A DNA stretch of 64,000 nt, taken from positions 124,001 through 188,000 of the forward strand of contig NW_025955014.1 of assembly GCF_022376445.1 (NCBI RefSeq). Reading direction: 5' to 3'. Shown piece after piece: positions 34,253 to 45,400 of the stretch. The notes below the pieces were generated by a model that was given only the letters and a program-made list of their open reading frames with translations, ran no database searches and had not been told where the DNA came from. A program made the position numbers and the translations under genes. Every line of letters starts with the position of its first letter. The stretch's first letter is position 1. The stretch is from Fomitopsis serialis. Lineage: Eukaryota; Basidiomycota; Agaricomycetes; Polyporales; Fomitopsidaceae.

Positions 34253-35773
34253 CTACTCCGTCTGCTCTCGAACGAAGGACTCCGGGATGACCGGACGGCC
34301 GTACCCGCTGTCATCGAAGTGAGATACATGCCATCCGAGAGCGTCAGGTCCAGAGTCACCCCAAGGAATCCCGGTTTCAGGACTCTCGGAGGCGCACGTC
34401 GTGTCTCCGTAGCGCGTGGCTAGTATCTCTGGGACACGTCCTTCGCGGAGGAGTAAATCTGAGTTATGAAGACGCGTGGGGGTTGGGGCATGAACAAGAG
34501 AGCCACCGGATTGTGGTGTTGATGAAGGGACCTCGAGGATCGGGCCAGAACGGAGGGGCGCGACAGTTCCATTGAAAGAGTCTGCGCATGACGACGAGCG
34601 AGGAGTGCCTGGAGATGTATGATCGCTGTCGTGTTCCGGCTCGGTGTTCAACTTGCCTGCATCCTTGAGCTTCTGCAGGCCCACGAGAATGCTATTGATA
34701 TGCCATGATGCCGGTGGCGAGTAGAAGGACGGGTGCTTGGCCCCGATCGCTTTCTTCCTGATTTTCCCCTTCTCAGAGAGTCCGAAGCCGGTAACCTGCC
34801 CATGCACAATCCCCCATCGCTCTTTGAAGTTGCGAAGCCACGTTCTTCCGCATTTAAACGGGGCAGGCCAACATGCCTTTGCCACCTCAGGCTCTAGCAT
34901 ATTGCATTCAGCGGCGAGGGTGAATGCCCGCTTCTTGATACAGGCGTCCGTTACTGGGATATCATTTGCCGTGCAATCTTTGAGCCACATATCGAGCTCG
35001 TCTTCGATGTCATCGAATCTCAAATTACTGAGATTTTGAATGTGGGTGATAGTAAGCATGGTGATGAACACGAATTCTCCGTACCTTCGCCTAGCAATCT
35101 GGTACCCCGGCGTGTGCTCTGACGCTAACCATCGGCTCTTTTTCATCAGAGTTCGCGTAATCATGCTCTTGTTGACCCTGAACATGTCTGCGAGTTTCTG
35201 ATGCGTGATACCGGGGTTGGCAATGTACGTTTCGCAGACCTTCTTCTTCTCAGCGGCGTAAAACGGCCTGCGGGAGCGACGTGGGGCGTCGGGATCTCGC
35301 AATAGTTCCCTAGTACTTCTCTCGAGGCGCTTCAACTGCCAATAAGAGTACATCCCCATGTCGAGAGGAGTGAGATCACGGCAGAAGTCTGGAGGTGATA
35401 CCGGCCTGGGAGACGGAGGATATGCATCACTCTCGCGACTTTGATTGCGGGATAAGGGGACGTCCGAGCCTGAACTGCCCGCGGACACATGGACACCATT
35501 GTAGACTAATACAGTTCTGGGGAGTGACTGCGTGCCCGGTCCGAGGTCGTAGTCAGATCGCCAGACAAAGATTGGGAGGTATTGTTCATGGCTCACTGTA
35601 GGAGAAGCGTGTGACGACTCGGATGCCATGGATGATTGGGTGACGGGTCTCCTGTGAAGCGACTTGAAGGTGGGAGTTAACCCAATAGTACTTGATAGAC
35701 GGCTTGAAGTGCCCGAGTCCCAGAGCTCTCGCTGCCCGCTAATCAGAGTGTCCGGGCGTTGGACCGTGAGCAA
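34253..35773 (-). CDS. CENP-B-type HTH protein 5 (long form)
   Basis: Exons 35773-35085 and 35027-34253, 487 aa. The 57-nt intron has no stop and is a multiple of three; it was removed because it has GT-AG ends and sits where the intron lies in all relatives. A longer N-terminal region (about 180 aa, Ser/Pro-rich; a start at the internal MASESSH is possible) precedes unit 1 (AAEKKKVCETYIANPGITHQ, then NKSMITRTL) and unit 2 (EDELDMWLKD, VTDACIKKRAF, CGRTWLRNFKERWGIV). The tail ends VIPESFVREQTE, matching the ESFMR end of genes 4, 6 and 7. Intact, no DDE domain. Confidence 0.72.
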   Translation of the reverse strand: MLTVQRPDTLISGQRELWDSGTSSRLSSTIGLTPTFKSLHRRPVTQSSMASESSHASPTVSHEQYLPIFVWRSDYDLGPGTQSLPRTVLVYNGVHVSAGSSGSDVPLSRNQSRESDAYPPSPRPVSPPDFCRDLTPLDMGMYSYWQLKRLERSTRELLRDPDAPRRSRRPFYAAEKKKVCETYIANPGITHQKLADMFRVNKSMITRTLMKKSRWLASEHTPGYQIARRRYGEFVFITMLTITHIQNLSNLRFDDIEDELDMWLKDCTANDIPVTDACIKKRAFTLAAECNMLEPEVAKACWPAPFKCGRTWLRNFKERWGIVHGQVTGFGLSEKGKIRKKAIGAKHPSFYSPPASWHINSILVGLQKLKDAGKLNTEPEHDSDHTSPGTPRSSSCADSFNGTVAPLRSGPILEVPSSTPQSGGSLVHAPTPTRLHNSDLLLREGRVPEILATRYGDTTCASESPETGIPWGDSGPDALGWHVSHFDDSGYGRPVIPESFVREQTE

Positions 35774-36921
35774 TGCAGAAGCGGCGATGAGCGCTGTCGG
35801 AATGACTTACTCGAGCTCACCGAAGTATGTGTTTGACTGGTAGTACGCAATCACCACTTGACTCGCCGGAGTGATAGTAAGTATGGGGGACTGGGTGTAA
35901 GATTCGCTGGCCGTCCGACCGTTACAGTGCCCACAATCGATGGGTAGGTCAAGCGCGAGGAGAAGGTAGACTGCACAGTAAAGTATACAAGAGATTGATT
36001 GTGTGAGCTGTCATAGGCACTGACGACGACCAAGCGACGACACTGGCCCGGCGAGTCCTCCGAGTCCAGTGATCTTGGAGCTTAGGCGCTCAGATCGCTC
36101 ACCGACACCCGCCGATCGCGCTCGATCGCCTCCTCGATCGAGCCCCACCGTGAGTTATGTATGTACCATGACATACGTTCTTTGAGACTACATGATCAAG
36201 CTTGTTGCCGAGTTATGATATTTACACATACAATACAGTGACATCGGTTGTAAGGACTACGACCGTGAAGAGCCACGCGGAGCCATCGGAGGCTGCTCCA
36301 TCAGCAAAAGTCCGGAACGAATACCAAAGTTGATAATGAATGATAATCTTCGCCAGGATTTTGAGACGTACCGAGCTAGATAAGTAAACTCCGGTGCTTG
36401 TGAACTCGCCACCGGGGATTGCAGTCTCCCATGGCAGCTGGTAAATGATTCGTAATGATGTGCCAGACTGCTGATGTCAGGGCAATGATGTACGGCTCAC
36501 GACAACGTCTGCGCAAGGTATCGGCAACACAGGTGAATTGTGTTCAAGTTTTATCCTGGCTGGCAGATAGTTGAGAATTGTCGGCCATAACTATGAGACA
36601 ATGACAACGAGTACGCGCCGCAGTGAATCTGCACCATCCAGCTAATAGCTTAGGAGACTATCGCAATGGAGATCGAATAACGAAGGCTGCGGTGCCTGAT
36701 TGATTATTACTATAGATGATGCTACAAATATTGCTGTACAATTTACAGCACACCGTCTCAAGAGCACTGGCAGTAGTAGAATACATTAGCAAGCTTTGAG
36801 AAGTGTCGTTCGCACGAACGGACAGGAGAGGAATCGAAGATGACAGATACTGTACAAGCAAAGTTGCCAGGGGCACAAGAACTAGTAGGAAGACGTACGA
36901 GTGACAGACGGCACGTCCGAC
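35774..36921. other. Intergenic with one short hairpin
   Basis: No gene. At 36120-36143 GCTCGATCG and CGATCGAGC form a perfect 9-bp hairpin with a 6-base loop. The rest is AT-richer and featureless. Confidence 0.4.
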
Positions 36922-38824
36922 TCAGTGAGCTCCTCCGTCGCCGTCGCCATCGCCACTGCCCCCGCCTTCGCCCTCGTCCTCCTCTTCGCCACTGTGACTG
37001 CCCTGGTCTCCTTCATGCGCAGTTGTCTCCTGGGCTTCGTCATCACGAGCATCTGCTGCGCCCTCGATCTGCTCGCTGGGTCCCCGAGATGTAAGCGCGG
37101 GAGTCGCAGATGCTGCCCGCGCACGCTCCAAGCGGCGTATCTTGATGAGCTCAAGCATTGACGGGCCGTTACGACGCTGAACAGGGTTTCCGTTGGGCGC
37201 GAGCTCGTGGGTCATCTTGCCAAAGATCTCCCTGTGCAGTCGTAGCGACCCCATCAAAACATGACACCTGACCAGTACGAGTTTCACCTACTTGTTCCAC
37301 CATGCAAGGGTCTTCTTCGTCCACGCCTCATCCTCGAAGAGTAGCATGAGATTATTATAAAATTGCTTGCCAATGTGTTCGCCGTCGTTCTCGTCCCAGA
37401 AGCGCTGCGATGTCAAGCCAAAGCGTAGCTAGTGGAGTGATTTAGTGAGTGTATGCTGTCTCGAGTGCTTGTTTTGGCTACTCACAATGAAAGCGCAATA
37501 GCATATATATTCCGGCGTGACCGTCTGAACCTTCCACATCTTGAAGAGTACAGGGCGGCCTGCATTGGCTTTGCTACTGCTTTCACCTTGTCCAGTAGAT
37601 GCACTCTTCTTGCCTTGGTACATAGCACGAAAATTCTGGGGTAGTCGACGGTCGTCCCGAGCATTTCGAGGTGAGCGCAGAGCACGAGCGGAGTAATTGA
37701 TGTCTTATAGGTACTCACAGCGAGAAGGTACGGCGACATGAGGAGGTGTTCCGATGGATCACCGGCGTCGTAATGGTGCTCCGGGTACAAGAACGTTGCG
37801 AAGTCATCAGCATCGAATGCACGCTCGCCCAGGCGAGCCTTGAGACAAAATCTCAGGGAGATGGAAGGTGAGGATGAGGCGGCCAAACACGGGGAGCATG
37901 ACCACACTCACTGAGTAGGGTTATCGTCGAAGACATCACGCATGGAGCGCGGGGTAAGCAGGCGGCCAGTGGCAAGATTCTCGAAGCCACGCAGTTCCTT
38001 GGCAAGGTTGTCCGGAGGATTTTGGATGTCGGAGCGACCTAGTTCAGGTAAGTACTTGAGACAGCTGTCTTTGACCTTTTGCACGTCATCAGTGCGGGCC
38101 TTCCCTCCTTTGCTTTCGAGCTTGAGTATGATCAGTGATGAAATGGCTAGAATGCGGAGCATGCGGCTCACGAATTCTGCCAGATCTGCAATTGCGTCAG
38201 GTTTGTTTTCGAATAATGCAAGCTGAGCGGTGATAACAGGGCACATGGCCTGGAATGCATTGTATTGCTTCACGAACTTCAAGATTTCGTCGTATTCACT
38301 GTTAGGTGAGCATTTGAGTCCGCACATCAGCAGCAGAACTATTGGCATCGACTGAGTCCGTAGCCAGGGGTGATCGACTCACTATTTACCGAGCTCACCA
38401 GTGAGCTCCCAGTCTTCCTCGGGTATGTCAAACAGTGTTATTCCGACGGTGAGCATGCTCTTCACGTCGCAGACGGGGCTGATGCCCCGAGGCAGCCATC
38501 TTCCGGCGTCCTTGTACTTTTCGTAGCGTGCCCTGTGATGTTATTGTGCATCAAGATTAAGTTATTGACAGCCGGGAAGAATGGTACGTACACAACGTTC
38601 GGGCTTGCACCCTTGGCATGCTTGTGACGTCCCATGACAGCGAGAAGTTCGATGAACTCGTCATAGCTGCCAGTGTCGTCGTCTTCTTGAGGATCACTGA
38701 CTCGGAGGTTGGTTGGTTCGTTGTCGTTCTCTGCAGAGCTGCTAAGCTCTCTGTCATTGCTGTTTGCTGCTGCTGACCTGCGTGCAGCTTGCGGAGGTGA
38801 TCCCTGATGCTCGGGACGTGACAT
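36922..38824 (-). CDS. DUF6698-family protein
   Basis: Seven exons: 38824-38592, 38532-38383, 38298-37912, 37851-37719, 37635-37486, 37428-37292 and 37231-36922, 499 aa, all phases closing. A Ser/Pro/acidic N-terminus leads to RYEKYKDAGRWLPRGISPVC, the start of the conserved region. Then come ENLATGRLLTPRSM, AFDADDFATFLYPEHHYDAG, VQTVTPEYICYCAF, LRFGLTSQRFW and AWTKKTLAWWNKEIFG, in the order I know from DUF6698 proteins of mushroom-forming fungi. The tail is Glu/Asp/Gly-rich. Exon 3 may hold one more 51-nt GT-AG intron without stops (about 38171-38121). No biochemical function is known for the family. Start chosen as MSRPEHQ; the frame is open somewhat further upstream. Confidence 0.75.
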
Positions 38825-39396
38825 GGCAGGCGCTGCTGAACGGGCCGGAGTACTGGTGACCTGTGAATCCCGGGCTGGTGGCTCTAGTCGTGGTGCCTTG
38901 TCAGGGCGCCCCGACACATTGCCGGTCACACCAGTAGTGCGCTTGCGATTTCCAAACTCTGGCTGGGCAATAGCACACCAGGCAGCGTCTTTGCCCTATA
39001 ATCATAGAGTAACCGACGTGCCGAAACCACCAATGGTATAGGGCCAGCCGACGGCGGCCGACGCTTTATACACAACCCACACCCGTTGATTGGCCAACCG
39101 TCGGCTACAAAAGAAACCGAGCGGCTGTACGCAGCTTGTACTAGGGCGCGTCTACGTGCGCGGCGCCAGGCCCTTGCAAGAGGCGGGCATTTCATGCGCG
39201 GATTGCGCGGCGGATTGGCCATGATGAAGACATCTACCCGGGTCGGCCGGGCTTTCTTTCGCAGCGAGCGCATTGCCTAAGTGACAAGTCGACTGGGAGA
39301 AAGCGAGCTGAGTGTCGCAAACACTGAATATATGTAGTGGTGTAGCCAGAACGTGTGTAGTAGTACTACGGGATAGTAATGTGGGCGGCGCCCACC
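38825..39396. other. Intergenic with GCCGAC/GTCGGC motifs
   Basis: Several GCCGAC-type motifs in both orientations (about 39014, 39046-39060, 39094). No gene was seen on either strand. Confidence 0.35.
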
Positions 39397-40074
39397 TCAA
39401 ATAACATCCCGCCCGTCTTCCTCGAACAGATCCTCCACGTACCGCTCTAAGTCCATCGCCTGCTGCTCCGTCGACGCCCAAACTGCCATGTACCATACTA
39501 AAGGAGCGCCCTGCTGCGCGCTCGACACCTTCGACGCCGTCACTAACAGGCCGGTGCGCTTCACGTACGCCTCGTAGTGCACCCTGAAAGATTCAGTAAT
39601 GGAACCTAGAATGAAAGAAAAGGCAACGTACCACGGGTGAGGCTTCATGTCCTCGACGATCCACCGTATGCTAGCCAATGCGTCGTGAGGCGCGAGCGAG
39701 CGGGGCATGGCAGGCGCATCCTCGCTGGGCCGGACGTAGAAAGGCGGCGCGAGTGCATCCAACGGGAGAGCCGCCGTCTCGTATGCGGGCGGCGGCGGGT
39801 ATTGCGGGGGTGCGCGCCGCGCGGACCGACGGATTGCGGGGTTTCGGCGGAGCTCAGCGCCCGCAGCCGGTGCGACTCCAAGCGCGGAGTGAGCGACGTC
39901 AGTGGCGGGAGTCCCTGGGGTGTCGGCGTGGCCGGCCGCAGGAGCTATCGAAGTGGCGGCGGCCAGAGCAAGCGGGGCGGTATCGTGCGAGACGGGGTGG
40001 AGCGATGGACGGATACGAGCGCCGCGTGGGGCGGGACGAGGGGAGGCGGGGGCTGAGCTCGAGGAGTCGGTCAT
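39397..40074 (-). CDS. Hypothetical protein, Pro/Ala-rich
   Basis: Two exons, 40074-39632 and 39583-39397, 209 aa. The 48-nt intron has GT-AG ends and joins HPW to VHYEAYVKRTG; unspliced, the frame is also open. The N-terminal two thirds are Ala/Pro/Arg-rich low complexity with a RRAPPQYPPPPAYE stretch. The C-terminal 70 residues look folded (VWYMAVWASTEQQAMDLERY, then VEDLFEEDG). No family recognised. It lies between the DUF6698 gene and the Plavaka element and is flanked on both sides by GCCGAC-type motif clusters. Confidence 0.5.
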   Translation of the reverse strand: MTDSSSSAPASPRPAPRGARIRPSLHPVSHDTAPLALAAATSIAPAAGHADTPGTPATDVAHSALGVAPAAGAELRRNPAIRRSARRAPPQYPPPPAYETAALPLDALAPPFYVRPSEDAPAMPRSLAPHDALASIRWIVEDMKPHPWYVAFSFILGSITESFRVHYEAYVKRTGLLVTASKVSSAQQGAPLVWYMAVWASTEQQAMDLERYVEDLFEEDGRDVI

Positions 40075-41500
40075 GGGCGAGATGTTGCGTTGGGGACGTG
40101 GGAGAAGCGGCGGTCGCCCTGCAAGTTTAAGTGGTAGAATGAGGAGGCGCGCAGCCCCAGGGTACTCGCGATCACGTGTTTCCCGATCGACAGGTATGAT
40201 GGATCCACGGGAAAATCAAGGGTTTCAAATTGCGCGCGGTTGCGGCGCATTGCACTGCGCGGCCGCGCGGTGCTCGCGGGGGAGTCGAACCCGCCATTCT
40301 TTGCGCGGGATCGCGCAAACTGGAATGCCATTGGTGGGGCAAACATCGGCCCACAGGCAGTAAAACGCCGGCGGGGCGGCGGATCGCTCGCGGGATGGCT
40401 GGGGCGCCAAATGGGCGCTCCCTCGCTGCGCTGTGGATCGCCCGGCCGCCCGCCGTCACCGCCTGCGGCAACGCGGGCCCTGTCTCGGTTACGTCCCCAT
40501 CGCAATCGGTCACACGCTCTGTTCGCAGCACGACGAAGCCCGTTCAAAACGGGCAGTGAGAAAGCGCCGGCCACCAACGTGACATTGGCTGCGCCATTTC
40601 GCACTGGCGCAGCCAATGTCGGCTAGCGAATGACATCGCAACTAGCCGACGCCCGCTCCCCGAGGACCATTGGCATAGCCGACGTTGGGCGGTCGATCAA
40701 CACTGCGGCTGCGCTCGGTCGGCGTTCGGTGGCCTGCGAGGCATGCTCTCTTATGAGTTTTGAGCGTGCCCACTTGGGCTGCTAATTCTAATCGAGCCTG
40801 CCCATCTCGGATGCACCCGTGGTCACCTCAGCACAAGAGGTTGATCGGCCAATGCCGGCTTGCCGATGGTACTCGTTGTATCCGACCTTCAATGCTCAAT
40901 GATGATTCTGTGTACGAACGTCGTTTGCGCACGGGTAGATCTGAGAAGGGGGGACGCCGCGGTACGCCATAAATATACAGCCCTCGAACACCCGATGCGC
41001 ATGGGTTCAGCCGGGGAGGATCGCCAATGCTCATAGTAAGGAATAGAGGCGCCATATGTACACATTAGTACCGTCAACGCTTAATAGGCCATCGGCCGAT
41101 CCAATGACTATCGTACCAGCCGATCGCCGGCTGTCCCAGCACCAAGCCCAGACGACGCCCATCGGCCGACGTCGGTGTGCCAATGAGCCCGCGGCTTGTG
41201 CATCGTCGGTTAGCCAGGTCTCATTGGCATATCCGCTGAGTGGGCTCGCAATAGCACGCACCGCGCCGTTATTCGCTCTAGTGGTGGTAGGCGTCTTCGT
41301 CTGGGAAGCGTTGGGCATAATGAAAGAGCCGAGATCGAGGTCGAAGACGGCAGGGGTGGTTAAACTTTGTCTTGTCCGATGATTTGGTTCCGGTCAACTC
41401 TTTTAGGGTTAGTGTGCAAGGTTCAGAGTCCGCGGCGGTGGCTGAATCTCCGCAGCTATCTGTCCCTGTGGCGTAGACGAACGCAACCTCGAAGAGCACC
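40075..41500. promoter_or_regulatory. Divergent intergenic region dense in CCAAT- and GCCGAC-type motifs
   Basis: 1.4 kb between the 209-aa gene (minus) and the 211-aa gene (plus). It holds about ten GCCGAC, GTCGGC or GCCGAT motifs in both orientations, many next to CCAATG/CATTGG (40582-40730, 40848-40870, 41084-41210). Inverted repeats are at 40300-40319 (8-bp arms), 40581-40620 (16-bp arms) and 40618-40650 (9-bp arms). It could be a bidirectional promoter with CCAAT boxes, or the subterminal repeats of a DNA transposon. Confidence 0.45.
40581..40620. repeat. Perfect 16-bp inverted repeat
   Basis: GACATTGGCTGCGCCA, an 8-base loop, then TGGCGCAGCCAATGTC. The arms match perfectly. They contain CCAAT on each side, so this may be a double binding site or a transposon end. 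Confidence 0.8.
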
Positions 41501-42180
41501 ATGCCCAAGTTCACTCCCCTGGATCATGAAACCGCTCGCATCATCGCCACAGTGCCTCACGCCGTCGAGCATCTCCGGCAGATGAATACAAACATCGAGC
41601 GGGCCCTGGACGCACTGGAGGAACTCAAGGGCTCGCCACGTCCGGCCCCCAAGAACATGACCCCGGGTCAGATATCTCATCCCCGTGTCTGCTCAGCTGC
41701 ACGTACTCTGGCTCGAGTCTGTGGCGTCTCCGCCGTCCTCATCGATGAGTTGCTCAGCCACACGCCAGATGGCGATCAAGTCAAGGAGTTGAAGTTGTGC
41801 ATTGAAGGAATATTTAATAACCTCAGTCTCACTCACCATGCCCTTGCACAACTCGAATTGGATGCGGAGCGCCATGGCTACTGTGCCATCCCTGAGGAAT
41901 TCCTAGGTGGACCGAAGTAAGTTTTCACTTGGTCTGACGGCTCTCATATTGAGATGACAGCTTGCTTGGCAGGGCGAAGTTTATCTCAAACGCGTACCTT
42001 CGTGCGGTTAACCCGGCTTGGAAAGAGCGTGGGGTTCGGGATCCTCTCATGGTCCCAACATGCTGGGTTGGGATTGCGGCATATGATAGGCCATGCTATC
42101 CCGTCGTTGACTACACGAGAAAACGAAAGCGAGCAGATGTCGAGGATGTCGAGGATGGCGAGGGAGAGCGAGATGGGTAG
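41501..42180 (+). CDS. Hypothetical protein upstream of the Plavaka transposase
   Basis: Two exons, 41501-41916 and 41961-42180, 211 aa. The N-terminal part is helical with Leu-rich heptad-like stretches (VEHLRQMNTNIERALDALEE; VKELKLCIEGIFNNLSLTHH). The second exon ends with a basic-acidic tail (TRKRKRADVEDVEDGEGERD) that could carry a nuclear localisation signal. No family recognised. It starts about 1 kb before the transposase on the same strand and may be an accessory gene of the element. Intron boundaries GTAAGT-CAG are strong. Confidence 0.5.
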
Positions 42181-42496
42181 TTTGCCAGGCCGGGTTGGTT
42201 CAGAAAAGTCGTTCTTGAGCACCTGTATATTGCGACGCACTTCAGCAAATACGGAGGGCAATTTGACATGCAGAGAATGCGTACTATTGCATCTTCACAT
42301 CGGCTACCAAGATAGTTCACCAAACTCAAAGTTGCAGAACACATGTCACATGACCGTGTTGGTGCGCGCCCCGTCCCCACGCTTTCGGACTCACATTTGG
42401 GTTGACCACCACTTGCTGTACATTTTTCATGGCTCGCTCTTGACGATGCTGTGGTTATACATCATTTCTTTGATACTTCTCATCATTCCATCAAAT

Positions 42497-45400
42497 ATGC
42501 CGACGTGTCCCGATTGCAAAAGTGACAAGTTCACCAGCGCCCATGCAATTTCAATACATCGCGGCCGTTGTCCAAAGCGTGTCAGCACTATTGCCAGGAC
42601 ACTTCAGGAGCGGAGACCACGCCCACGATTGGCCGAAACTCGTCCAAAGAAGGTTCGCCGACTCAACGGCCACGCAGATGTCACCGGGAGCACGTCAGTA
42701 ATTGATGGTGTAGAGTTGGAGGTGCGCTCAGAATTGATGTGAGATAATACCAGTGGCTCAATGCATATCTAGGACTTGGACCTTGTTTCAGGCCCGTCTG
42801 GCTTGGGAGATGACACTCCCGAGGAGCCTGTGCACGTACCGGCTCCTAGTCCCGAGCCGGCTAACACCCCACTGGGGCCGTCAGTCCGACGATCTGGGCG
42901 TGCGCGCAAACCCCCCCGTACTCTCAAAGATTACGTTCCAACGAGTACGGAGGGTCTTACATTCCATGTTCCCAAGCCAGACCTTGCTCCGTTCCGCTCC
43001 CCGAGTCCTCAGCCAGCAGTCCCTGTGCCACCGCCGCGTCCTGTCCATCATGATACCGCACCCGACACATTTGGACTATTTCGCCGATACGAGGACAAGC
43101 CAATCATTCGCCCAGTTGAGTTCGCGTCCTTTGATGACGTCTGCGACACTCCTACCCTGCAGAAACATGGCGGCACCTCTGCGTCCTCCTCAGGACTGGG
43201 AGGCATGATCACTAGGACTGTCCGGGCAATCGCTGATCACCTCACTGAGAATCCCTGGTTTCCGTTCTCCAATCCAACAGTCTTCCGCCTCATGAACTGG
43301 GCTCACTCCGGCTCGACATTGAAGACTGGCCAGGAGGTCGATAAGCTTGTCCACGATGTTGTCCTTGCTGGCGACTTCGATAAAGAGGATCTACAGAACT
43401 TCCGATACAGTCGCGAGTGTGACCGCCTCGACCATGTCGGCGTCAGCCCTCAGGAAACCCTCGCTACGGCGGATGGTTGGCACGAGGCATCTGTCAAGAT
43501 TCGTCTCCCTAAAGAAAAGGTCGTGTATACCTCTGAGGATGCCTGTCCGCAGTTCGAGGTATCTGGCATCCACTACCGCAAACTCCTTGATGTCATCAAA
43601 GGTGTCGCACAGTCCGCAGATGCTCGCTACTACGACTGGCTACCTTTCCAACTCCTCTGGCGTCGCCCCAAGGGATCTTCACCCACCTCAGATTCGGAAT
43701 CAGAAGGCGGCCTCGATGACTCTGGAGTCGAGACTGAAGATATCCGAGTGATCACGGACATCTGTAACTCAGATGCGATGTTAGAAGAACACCGAAAAGT
43801 ACAAGCCCTACCACGCGATCCATCCGATCCTCCTGGGACCGAAGTGGCTGTGGCCCCTCTCATCGTGTACTCGGACTCTACCCGCCTCGCCAGCTTCGGC
43901 GATGCATCTCTCTGGCCGGTATATCTGTTCTTTGGCTGGGTCTCGAAGTACATCCGTGGGAAGCCCAGTTCCTTCGCAGCGCATCACTTGGCATACCTGC
44001 CCACTGTAAGACAACCTCGAGATGATCTGCGCATACGATCTGGGCTCACACATTTTCCCCATTAGCTACCGGACACTATTCAGGAGGCCTATCTGAAGAT
44101 TTACAATGTCGCGGCATCATCCGACATCCTACGCTTTTGCAAACAGGAATTGATACATGCCATATGGCGTCTCATCCTGGATCCTGAGTTCATGCATGCA
44201 TACGAACATGGGTGTCTTGTGAAATGTGGCGACGGCATTTGGCGACGCCTCTTCCCGCGGTTCTTCATTTATGCTGCTGATTATCCCGAGAAGTACGTCG
44301 TGTAGTCCTATCTCCAGATTCTTCATCCCTCATGATGTCACCCAGGGTTCTCCTTGCGTGTATTCGCTATCTCGCCCAGTGTCCATGTCCCAGATGTCTT
44401 GTTCAGAAAAGCGAGCTCGCAAACATGGGGTCACAAGAAGACATGCAACACCGAACCGAACTGCGTACGGACAGCAGCTTTATCCAACGGCTAGTCGCGC
44501 GCGCCCGCCTGGGCATCTTCAAGAAGGGCTGGTCGCTAGGCAGTAAGAAGATTAGCAACATTCTGAGTTCAGTGTCTCTGACGGCCACACGGGTAAGCTG
44601 CACCGTCATCTTGCCCATAATCATAGTCCCGAGTCCTGACTCCTCATCATCCGGCCAGAGTGCATTCTCTGAACGACTCAGTCGCTTCGGCTTCAACCAC
44701 TATTCCATGTTTGTCCCCGACGTCATGCATGAGTGTGAGCTCGGAGTGTGGAAGGCACTACTCATGCATCTCCTCCGTATTCTGTATGCCGAGGGGAAGG
44801 AAAGAATTCAAACGTTCAATCAACGGTAGGATTACTAGTCCATCCTCTATTTGTACACCTTAACAAATTCTTTACGCTGCAGCTATCGAAGCATGCCAAC
44901 ATTCGGACGGGATACCATCAGACGCTTTCATCGGAACGTGTCGGCACTGAAACAATTGGCCGCTCGTGACTATGAAGACATACTTCAGGTGAAACCCGTT
45001 ATATACTACAAAGTGCGACTCAATGTGACCCCATTTGCAGACAATCATCCCCGTGTTCGAAGGACTGCTACCTCCCCCACACAACGAAATTATCCTCGAT
45101 CTCTTGTTCGAATTTGCACTCTTTCACGGACTGTCAAAACTACGCTTGCATACGGAGGAAACACTCAAGATATTCTCCATCGTGACCAAGTCGCTGGGTG
45201 AGCTGATGGCACGCTTCAAAGCGGAGACTTGTGAAGCCTACGACACATACGAACTTCCCAGAGAAGAAGCTGCTCGGGGTCGGCGCACAGCGGCCATGAG
45301 ACAACGCGCATCCGGCCATGGAAAGACCCATGCCGATGATCATGCGACCCCTCAGAGGTACGAGCAGACAAAGCCCCGAGACATGAGTTTGCTAAAGGTC

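Noticed and set aside
34253..35773. Single uninterrupted 506-aa protein for HTH gene 5
   Set aside because: 57 nt in the middle have GT-AG ends and sit exactly at the family's intron position; the spliced 487-aa form is preferred.
40270..40320. Possible minus-strand tRNA (GGGTTCGACTCCC-like T-arm)
   Set aside because: No matching acceptor, D-arm or anticodon arm; the adjacent 8-bp hairpin is a simple inverted repeat.
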